Of a stretch of 9,238 nt of DNA, positions 4,521-9,238 are shown piece by piece. Position 1 is the stretch's first letter. The number at the start of each line of letters is the position of its first letter. Source of the stretch: Synergistaceae bacterium (GTDB taxonomy: Bacteria > Synergistota > Synergistia > Synergistales > Aminobacteriaceae). A program made the translations under genes and the position numbers. Where the stretch lies: assembly GCA_009784305.1 (NCBI GenBank), contig WRBZ01000027.1, positions 1-9,238 on the forward strand, given 5' to 3'. A model generated the notes under the pieces. The model saw only the letters and a program-made list of their open reading frames with translations. It was not told the origin of the DNA and did not search any database.

Positions 4521-5225
4521 TTACTCCGCTATTTCCTTCAATACCGCTGATGAATCCAGCTTTATCCCGGGTCCCATTGAAGGAGCTATTGAGATGCTCT
4601 TGATATAAGTTCCCTTTACGGAAGATGGGCGGGCTTTAACTATCGCTTGCAAAAGTGTTCGGGTATTCTCAAAAAGCTGTTGATCTTCAAATCTCTTCTT
4701 ACCAACAAAATTATGCACTATACCTGTTTTATCGACCCGGAACTCAATGCGCCCAGCTTTGACTTCCTTAACGGCATGAGATATATCGTCAGTTACCGTA
4801 CCAGTCTTTGCGCTTGGCATAAGGCCTCGCGGTCCCAATATCTTACCGAGCCGTCCGACTGATTTCATCATATCCGGCGTCGCAATGACCGCGTCAAAGT
4901 CCATCCAGCCGCTTTGAATTTTCGCTACGAGATCTTCTCCGCCGGCTATATCCGCTCCAGCATCTTCCGCCTCTCTGACTTTCTCTCCCGTCGCAAGGGC
5001 AAGAACTCTCTTAGTCACTCCGGTTCCATGAGGGAGAGTTACCGTACTTCTGACTTGCTGGTCAGCATGCCTGGGGTCAACTCCAAGGCGAACATGAACC
5101 TCCATGCTTTCGTCGAATTTAGCGGTAGCTATTTCTTTGAAGAGCCCAATGGCCTCTTTCAATCCATAAAGACGGTTTTTTTCGATCTTCTCCATCGCCG
5201 CGTTGTAACGTTTACTTCTCTTCAT
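4521..5225 (-). CDS. rplA: Large ribosomal subunit protein uL1
   Basis: A 234-residue L1, the mobile L1-stalk protein that binds 23S rRNA helices 76-78 and guides deacylated tRNA out of the E site. Family segments seen: [20 protein letters not shown] at the N-terminus, [25 protein letters not shown], the central [19 protein letters not shown] loop and [14 protein letters not shown], ending in the [21 protein letters not shown] strand region. The start at ATG 5225 is supported by GGAGG 8 bases upstream. A GGAAC-CGT-GTTCC hairpin (5251-5263) lies just ahead of the ribosome binding site. The length is normal. Confidence 0.97.
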   Translation of the reverse strand: MKRSKRYNAAMEKIEKNRLYGLKEAIGLFKEIATAKFDESMEVHVRLGVDPRHADQQVRSTVTLPHGTGVTKRVLALATGEKVREAEDAGADIAGGEDLVAKIQSGWMDFDAVIATPDMMKSVGRLGKILGPRGLMPSAKTGTVTDDISHAVKEVKAGRIEFRVDKTGIVHNFVGKKRFEDQQLFENTRTLLQAIVKARPSSVKGTYIKSISIAPSMGPGIKLDSSAVLKEIAE

Positions 5226-5276
5226 AATTTTTACCTCCAGTGGTTTTAACGGAACACGGTTCCTCCCACAAAATTT

Positions 5277-5702
5277 TTAATTTTGAACGTCTATTCCCAT
5301 TGATCGCGCAGTACCCTCTATCATTCTCATTGCTGCTTCGACATCGTTAGCGTTCAAATCAACTTTTTTAAGCTCGGCTATCTCCCTTATCTTAGTAATG
5401 GGGACGGTAGCTACTTTCTTCTTATTAGGTGTACCGGAAGCTGTTTCTATACCAGCCGCTTTTTTGAGCAGGACGCTGGCGGGTGGTGTTTTAAGTTCAA
5501 ACGTAAAGCTACGATCAGCGTAAATAGTTATCACTGCAGGGATGATCAAGCCTGCTTGATCAGCCGTACGCGCATTAAACTGCTTGACGAACTCCATAAT
5601 ATTTACACCATGTTGACCCAAAGCGGGACCTACTGGGGGAGCGGGTGTCGCCTTCCCCGCAGGCAACTGTAATTTGACTTGTCCAACGACTTTCTTTGCC
5701 AT
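5277..5702 (-). CDS. rplK: Large ribosomal subunit protein uL11
   Basis: A 141-residue L11, part of the GTPase-associated centre and needed for RelA activation. The N-terminal domain shows [27 protein letters not shown] with the conserved proline-rich helix, and the rRNA-binding C-terminal domain includes [14 protein letters not shown] and a typical terminal helix (EGTARSMGI). AGGAG lies 7 bases before ATG 5702. It follows nusG by 13 bases and almost certainly shares its transcript. Confidence 0.97.
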   Translation of the reverse strand: MAKKVVGQVKLQLPAGKATPAPPVGPALGQHGVNIMEFVKQFNARTADQAGLIIPAVITIYADRSFTFELKTPPASVLLKKAAGIETASGTPNKKKVATVPITKIREIAELKKVDLNANDVEAAMRMIEGTARSMGIDVQN

Positions 5703-5715
5703 AACTGATCTCCTC

Positions 5716-6264
5716 TCACAACTTCTCTAAACTTAAAAAATCTGCTTCAATAACAGTTTCCCGGCCAAAAACACTGACTGTGAACTTAACTTTTCCTTTT
5801 TCAGGATTTACTTCGACCACAGGACCAACCTGACCTTCAAACGGGCCTTCCTTAACCTTAACGGTATCGCCGCGCTCAATATTCATCTCTATTTTGATCT
5901 TAGGCTGCTCCTGATCTTTATCCAATTTACCTAAAATCTCCCTTACCTCTTTCTCTGACAAAGGAAGAGGATGAGTTCCCGCACCGACAAAACCGGTTAT
6001 TCCCGGTGTGTGACGAACAACATACCAAGACTGCTCGTCAAGGCACATTTCAACGAGCACATAACTCGGATAAAGCTTTCTCGATATCTTCCGGCTTTTG
6101 CCATCTTTTACCGAAATTCTTTCTTCAATGGGGATAAGAACACTAAAAATGCTGTCCTCCATTCCCATTGTTGCGATACGCTGCTCTAAGTTTGCCTTAA
6201 CTCTTTTTTCGTAGCCCGAGTAAGTTTGAACGACGTACCAACGGCGTGTACCACGGACACTCAT
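5716..6264 (-). CDS. nusG: Transcription termination/antitermination protein NusG
   Basis: A 182-residue NusG, which clamps RNA polymerase and links it to Rho, the ribosome or NusE. The NGN domain runs from [23 protein letters not shown] (about 7-29) through [11 protein letters not shown] and [17 protein letters not shown] to about residue 110. The KOW domain is at the C-terminus ([16 protein letters not shown], then [17 protein letters not shown]). It starts six bases after the secE stop and has no clear ribosome binding site of its own, so translation is probably coupled to secE. The length matches the family. Confidence 0.97.
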   Translation of the reverse strand: MSVRGTRRWYVVQTYSGYEKRVKANLEQRIATMGMEDSIFSVLIPIEERISVKDGKSRKISRKLYPSYVLVEMCLDEQSWYVVRHTPGITGFVGAGTHPLPLSEKEVREILGKLDKDQEQPKIKIEMNIERGDTVKVKEGPFEGQVGPVVEVNPEKGKVKFTVSVFGRETVIEADFLSLEKL

Positions 6265-6270
6265 ATAAGG

Positions 6271-6453
6271 CTAACTGAAGACAGCGGAAAGAACAGCCGT
6301 CAGTACCATATCAATAACTCCAAGATATATGGAAACCAACAGCGTAAAGACTATTACTATAAGTGTAGAATGCCAGATCTGCTGTTTGCCAGGCCAAGTA
6401 ACCTTCTTCAATTCTGCTTTTGCTTCTCTTAAGAAGCTAAATAAGCGTTTCAC
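6271..6453 (-). CDS. secE: Preprotein translocase subunit SecE (single-membrane-span form)
   Basis: SecE stabilises SecY in the SecYEG protein-export channel of the inner membrane. The product is a short bacterial form: an amphipathic N-terminal helix (KRLFSFLREAKAELKKVTWP, with the signature KKVTWP at 16-21) followed by one hydrophobic span near residues 28-56. I chose the GTG at 6453 because GAGGTG sits about 9 bases upstream and the resulting 60-residue protein aligns with typical SecE starts. A GTG at 6465 would add four residues (start shown as MRQR) but has no well-placed ribosome binding site. The nearby ATG at 6470 is out of frame. It is followed by nusG with a six-base gap. Confidence 0.93.
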   Translation of the reverse strand: MKRLFSFLREAKAELKKVTWPGKQQIWHSTLIVIVFTLLVSIYLGVIDMVLTAVLSAVFS

Positions 6454-6496
6454 TCTCTGCCGCACCTCATCCCGTTATAATTTAACATAATAAAAT

Positions 6497-6572
6497 TGGC
6501 AGGCCCAGCAGGGCTCGAACCTGCAACCCCCGGTTTTGGAGACCAGTGCTCTACCAATTGAGCCATGGACCT
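6497..6572 (-). tRNA. tRNA-Trp, anticodon CCA
   Basis: A complete 76-nt cloverleaf on the minus strand: acceptor AGGTCCA/TGGGCCT, D arm, anticodon loop CTCCAAA in a CTGGT/ACCGG stem, T loop GTTCGAGCC, discriminator G and encoded CCA. It lies between rpmG and secE, the common place for this tRNA. Confidence 0.96.
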
Positions 6573-6594
6573 GCAAACGAAAGCATATTTTATA

Positions 6595-6744
6595 CTACTT
6601 TGATTCCTTATGCAATACAGATTGGCGGCAGAACTTACAAAATTTTTTTATCTCCAATTTCTTGCTCTGCTTTTTTTTGTTAACTGTAGTAACATAATTT
6701 CTATTTTTGCACTTAGTGCAGGATAGCCCCACTATTTCTGACAT
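6595..6744 (-). CDS. rpmG: Large ribosomal subunit protein bL33
   Basis: A 49-residue L33 near the E site of the large subunit. It is the zinc-binding (C+) type, with C9-x2-C12 and C36-x2-C39. The start is the ATG at 6744 (MSEIVGLSC), giving the usual length, with a GAGGGG about 10 bases upstream. The upstream in-frame extension to 6801 has no family resemblance. Neighbours are tRNA-Thr(GGU) upstream and tRNA-Trp downstream. Confidence 0.95.
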   Translation of the reverse strand: MSEIVGLSCTKCKNRNYVTTVNKKKQSKKLEIKKFCKFCRQSVLHKESK

Positions 6745-6826
6745 ACTAACATAGCCCCTCTCATTATAAAAACCGCGCAAAAAACCCGGCAAGGACGTCA
6801 TTTCCCTCCCCGGATCAGATTAAACA

Positions 6827-6902
6827 TGGAGCCGACTTCCGGATTTGAACCGGAGACCCCATCCTTACCATGGATGTGCTCTACCTGCTGAGCTAAGTCG
6901 GC
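6827..6902 (-). tRNA. tRNA-Thr, anticodon GGU
   Basis: A 76-nt cloverleaf: acceptor GCCGACT/AGTCGGC, D arm TAGCTCAGCAGGTAGAGCA, anticodon stem CATCC/GGATG around loop ATGGTAA, T loop GTTCAAATC and encoded CCA. It reads ACC/ACU. Confidence 0.96.
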
Positions 6903-6910
6903 TCAAAACA

Positions 6911-6996
6911 TGGTGGTAGGAGTTGGGTTTGAACCAACGTAGGCTCCCGCCGACAGATTTACAGTCTGTTGCCTTTGACCACTCGGCCATCCTACC
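6911..6996 (-). tRNA. tRNA-Tyr, anticodon GUA
   Basis: An 86-nt class II tRNA: acceptor GGTAGGA/TCCTACC, anticodon stem ACAGA/TCTGT around loop CTGTAAA, a long variable arm, discriminator A and encoded CCA. It is separated from tRNA-Thr(GGU) by eight bases, so both mature from one transcript. Confidence 0.96.
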
Positions 6997-7020
6997 ACTT
7001 CTACCGTTTAGCTCAGATAC

Positions 7021-7096
7021 TGGAGCCGGCGATCCGATTTGAACGGACGACCTGCTGATTACAAGTCAGCTGCTCTACCGACTGAGCTACACCGGC
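7021..7096 (-). tRNA. tRNA-Thr, anticodon UGU
   Basis: A 76-nt cloverleaf: acceptor GCCGGTG/CGCCGGC with one G-T pair, anticodon stem GCTGA/TCAGC around loop CTTGTAA, T loop GTTCAAATC and encoded CCA. It reads ACA/ACG and is the first gene of the tRNA-rpmG-secE-nusG-rplKAJL run. Confidence 0.96.
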
Positions 7097-7109
7097 TCAA
7101 CAAAAAGAT

Positions 7110-7138
7110 ATTATACATAGTTTTATTTTTTTTTACAA
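7110..7138 (-). promoter_or_regulatory. Promoter of the tRNA and ribosomal protein cluster
   Basis: On the minus strand TTGTAA (7133-7138), a 17-base A-rich spacer and a perfect TATAAT (7110-7115) lie 13 bases before tRNA-Thr(UGU), with a start near 7103. It probably drives the tRNAs and at least part of the downstream ribosomal protein genes. I see no equally good promoter inside the cluster. Confidence 0.7.
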
Positions 7139-7222
7139 GCCTTGAATTAAATTTTTTTTCAAGCAGGGGTTGCTGCCCGAGAAACAGAAGCTTCGCTTTG
7201 CGGCGTCAGGTTTTACGTAGTT

Positions 7223-7780
7223 CTAATTTTCTGCCCTATCCTCAAATCCATGATACAAAAGCCACATCAAAAAGTACCATATAGCTGATATTATCATTAT
7301 AATCCAGCCCAAAACAAATACTGTGTTTCCGATTATTTTATAATGATGCAGAATATCCCAGCTTCCCAGAATTGCGTTCCAATCGTGGATACTGTTTGCT
7401 CCGCCGAGTAAAGGAAGTTTCATCGGCATTGCGTCTAAAATATAGCGCGATATATAAAGAAAGTTTTCTCCAAGCCATATACCGGAAAAAGCTACTCCCA
7501 CAGGCTGCCTTGAACGCCAGAAAGAGATTAAAAAAGCAATCGGTACGATACATTCAAGCAGCGTTCCCCCTAAAAGGTGCATGGTTTGGCCGAAAAGAGA
7601 GAAAATGACATGCCCTGCTTCATGAATTATCAGGTTGAAATTATCCAGAATTCCTGCATAACCATCCTCATTATTTATCAGGTAAATAAAAAAAATTATT
7701 GCGCAGATTTCAAATACTATTACCGAGATAGTATTCGGCGCCGGCCAAGCGTTATATTTTCTTTCTCCTTCATAGATCAT
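7223..7780 (-). CDS. Uncharacterised integral membrane protein with HExxH (putative zinc metalloprotease)
   Basis: A 185-residue hydrophobic protein. A first membrane span (about 17-35) is followed by LIIHEAGHVIFSLFG, with H53-E54-x2-H57 forming a HExxH zinc motif in or next to a second span, then LGGTLLECIVPIAF (70-83), LGENFLYISRYILDA (103-117), HDW (132-134) and a C-terminal span (about 150-176). HExxH inside membrane helices is typical of site-2-protease-like (M50) enzymes, but the usual downstream N/LDG motif is not evident; HDW could supply the third ligand. It resembles small conserved membrane proteins of unknown function. AAGGAG lies about 8 bases before ATG 7780. The gene precedes the tRNA cluster on the same strand and is divergent from the NhaC gene. 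Protease activity is an inference only. Confidence 0.8.
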   Translation of the reverse strand: MIYEGERKYNAWPAPNTISVIVFEICAIIFFIYLINNEDGYAGILDNFNLIIHEAGHVIFSLFGQTMHLLGGTLLECIVPIAFLISFWRSRQPVGVAFSGIWLGENFLYISRYILDAMPMKLPLLGGANSIHDWNAILGSWDILHHYKIIGNTVFVLGWIIMIISAIWYFLMWLLYHGFEDRAEN

Positions 7781-7823
7781 TTTAAGGCTCCTTGTTTAAG
7801 TTAATATATAATAACAAATAAAT

Positions 7824-7835
7824 TGTACATGTACA
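7824..7835. promoter_or_regulatory. Palindrome TGTACATGTACA in the divergent promoter region
   Basis: A perfect 12-base palindrome in the 77-bp gap between the divergent membrane-protein and nhaC genes. A TATAAT (7807-7812, plus) and TATTAT/TATATT (minus) lie nearby but no good -35 boxes are seen. It is a reasonable operator candidate for one or both genes. Confidence 0.35.
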
Positions 7836-7857
7836 TTCACTCATTGGAGATGCTAAT

Positions 7858-9177
7858 TTGGATTTTATATTATCTTGCGTACTCTTCTTATCAGCGTTGA
7901 TATTCAGCATTACTCACGGAATTCATATATTGCTGCCGTTTTCGCTGGGGTTGTTTTGTTTTTCGTGTGTGGGAATTTACAGAGGTTTTTCCCCTGAATG
8001 TGTTCTAAAAATGATAGGCGGTGGAATGGCGAGGGTAATTATTGTCCTGCGCGTATTTTTGATGTTGGGAATAATCACTGCGGTATGGAGAGCGTGCGGA
8101 ACGATCCCGTTTTTTGTTTATTACGGCATCTCCTTGATTGACGCCAGATTTTTCATACTATTTGTATTTATACTGACTTGCTTAGCTTCGCTTATTATTG
8201 GCTCGAGCTCAGGAACTGTGGGCACTATAGGAATCGTTCTGATGATCATTGCCAGAAGCGGCGGAGCTGATTTAAGCGTAACAGCGGGCGCCATTATAGC
8301 GGGGGTATATGTCGGCGACCGCACCGCTCCAACCTCCTCAACAGCTAATCTGATTGCTGCCTTAACGAAGACTAATATTATAGATAATTTTAAAAACATG
8401 ATAAGGTCCGCGTTAGTGCCTATAATAATATCTTTAATTATCTATCTTGCGCTTTCTTTCTGCTATGGCATGGATAAAACAGATAGTAATATGCTTTCTG
8501 AAATTTCCGCAAACTTCAACATAGGATTGATTACGGCGATACCGGCGTTGGTGATGGTGATTTTGCCCATTTTAAGGTTCAGCGTCCTTGTCTCAATGTT
8601 AATAAGCGCTATATCAGGGATTCTGATAGCGGTATTTGTTCAAGGGTTAGGTTTATATGAGCTTTTTATCTACATGCTGACCGGGTATGAGCTGGAAACT
8701 TCAGATCAGTTTGCAATGATAATTTCAGGCGGCGGTATCGTCTCAATGATGAGTATTATGGGTATATTACTGCTATCATCCGGATATTCGGGTATATTTG
8801 AAGGCACGGGAGTTTTGAAGGATGTAATCGCTTTTTTAAAGTCGAGCAGCCGTAAGATTTCTGTTTACCCGTTAACTCTACTGGCTGCCTTGTTTACAGC
8901 TGCATTTGGATGTAACCAAATAGTCAGTATAATTTTGACTTATCAGCTTATGCGCGAAATATACCACGAGAGCGGGAAAAATAACAGTTCGCTTGCCCTT
9001 GACCTGTCGGACAGCTCCGTTGTGGTTTCACCTCTTATACCATGGAATACAGCCTTTTTCGTGCAGATGATGATGCTTTCTGCCGGAGTGGGCTGTATTC
9101 CATACGCTGTTTTTCTGTATATACTCCCTATTTATAGGATATTTTTTGATTACCCTGTTCAGCGCCGGCTCTCTTGA
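7858..9177 (+). CDS. nhaC: NhaC-family Na+/H+ antiporter
   Basis: A 439-residue, highly hydrophobic inner-membrane protein of the NhaC family (ion transporter superfamily), which exchanges Na+ for H+ or, in relatives such as MleN, couples this to organic acid exchange. Family motifs are present: SSSGTVGTIGIVLMI (116-130), AGVYVGDRTAPTSSTANLIAA (148-168) and LDLSDSS...SPLIPWN (381-397). The length is close to the family norm with about a dozen probable spans. The start is TTG at 7858: GGAG at 7846-7849 gives 8-base spacing, whereas the ATG at 7850 is out of frame. The gene stands alone, and its last 50 bases overlap a convergent ankyrin gene. Substrate preference cannot be told from sequence alone. 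Confidence 0.9.
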   Translation: MDFILSCVLFLSALIFSITHGIHILLPFSLGLFCFSCVGIYRGFSPECVLKMIGGGMARVIIVLRVFLMLGIITAVWRACGTIPFFVYYGISLIDARFFILFVFILTCLASLIIGSSSGTVGTIGIVLMIIARSGGADLSVTAGAIIAGVYVGDRTAPTSSTANLIAALTKTNIIDNFKNMIRSALVPIIISLIIYLALSFCYGMDKTDSNMLSEISANFNIGLITAIPALVMVILPILRFSVLVSMLISAISGILIAVFVQGLGLYELFIYMLTGYELETSDQFAMIISGGGIVSMMSIMGILLLSSGYSGIFEGTGVLKDVIAFLKSSSRKISVYPLTLLAALFTAAFGCNQIVSIILTYQLMREIYHESGKNNSSLALDLSDSSVVVSPLIPWNTAFFVQMMMLSAGVGCIPYAVFLYILPIYRIFFDYPVQRRLS

Positions 9178-9238
9178 GCAATTCCGCGACCTCAGGGTTT
9201 GGATTGTATAGTTCTGCCAGCAGCAGCGCAGTGAATCC
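9128..9238 (-). CDS. Ankyrin-repeat protein, C-terminal end (partial)
   Basis: The minus strand from the right edge reads 36 residues to a TAG at 9128-9130. It begins GFTALLLAELYNPNPEVAEL and continues LKRAGAEQGNQ, matching one ankyrin repeat (G-x-T-A-L-x-x-A ... NPNPEV-x-x-LL-x-AGA). This would be the final repeat of a protein that begins outside the window. Its end overlaps the nhaC 3' end by 50 bases on the opposite strand. Ankyrin repeats mediate protein contacts; no specific role can be given. Confidence 0.75.
   Translation of the reverse strand, partial: GFTALLLAELYNPNPEVAELLKRAGAEQGNQKISYK

Noticed and set aside
7140..7165. CTTGAA/TTCAAG inverted repeat as terminator of the HExxH gene
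   Set aside because: A short AT-rich stem around a T-rich loop with no clear U tract on the minus strand after the stem; it overlaps the tRNA promoter region and read-through into the tRNAs is just as plausible.
7039..7284. 81-codon plus-strand frame starting in tRNA-Thr
   Set aside because: Its first part is the reverse complement of a tRNA gene, a common spurious call.
8121..8399. 92-codon minus-strand frame
   Set aside because: Antisense shadow of nhaC, whose conserved motifs lie in exactly this interval.

Overview
The window is a bacterial chromosome segment whose core is a leftward (minus-strand) translation and transcription cluster. In transcription order it holds tRNA-Thr(UGU), tRNA-Tyr(GUA), tRNA-Thr(GGU), rpmG, tRNA-Trp(CCA), secE, nusG, rplK, rplA, an L10 leader, rplJ and rplL. 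All five tRNA genes encode their 3' CCA. The DNA is moderately AT-rich by eye and starts are ATG, GTG and TTG. The protein sequences, together with an NhaC-type antiporter, a large nicotinamidase-like enzyme and an ankyrin protein of the 'NPNPEV' style, fit an anaerobe such as a low-GC member of Synergistota or a related lineage. That placement is an inference from sequence style and is not proven here.

Layout from the left: (1) 1-800, minus, a partial gene running off the edge: coiled coil, then a small Cys/His zinc finger, then an HNH nuclease domain. (2) 801-1143, a 343-bp gap that is densely structured. It carries a TTGACA-type promoter, several hairpins, a strong terminator-like stem and a long-range 14-bp helix, and is best read as a small non-coding RNA or regulatory leader. 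(3) 1144-1663, minus, a YoeB-type toxin and its antitoxin, preceded by a good sigma70 promoter lying inside an inverted-repeat operator. (4) 1828-1914, minus, tRNA-Leu whose anticodon reads AAG, which is rare in bacteria. (5) 2151-3050, plus, a nicotinamidase/isochorismatase-like hydrolase with a complete Asp-Lys-Cys triad. (6) 3051-3285, a convergent gap with the rplL terminator, a 118-bp element with inverted ends, and short dispersed repeats. (7) 3286-7096, the ribosomal protein, secE-nusG and tRNA block. (8) 7223-7780, minus, an uncharacterised membrane protein with HExxH, divergent from (9) 7858-9177, plus, an NhaC-family Na+/H+ antiporter. Its 3' end overlaps by 50 bp (10) 9128-9238, minus, the C-terminus of an ankyrin-repeat protein.

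The ribosomal block is probably one or two transcription units. A TATAAT promoter sits just upstream of the first tRNA-Thr. A second level of control is the L10 leader ahead of rplJ, ending in an attenuator-like hairpin, where L10 (with L7/L12) would feed back on rplJL. Unusually, rpoB and rpoC do not follow rplL and tuf is not in the tRNA-rpmG interval. The left 1.7 kb (HNH gene, structured RNA, toxin-antitoxin) lies on the 3' side of a tRNA-Leu gene and looks like accessory DNA.

I see no CRISPR array, transposase, reverse transcriptase or complete defence island. The best candidate for something undescribed is the structured element at about 926-1137 together with the HNH protein downstream of it. 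Next come the HExxH membrane protein and the 118-bp element.
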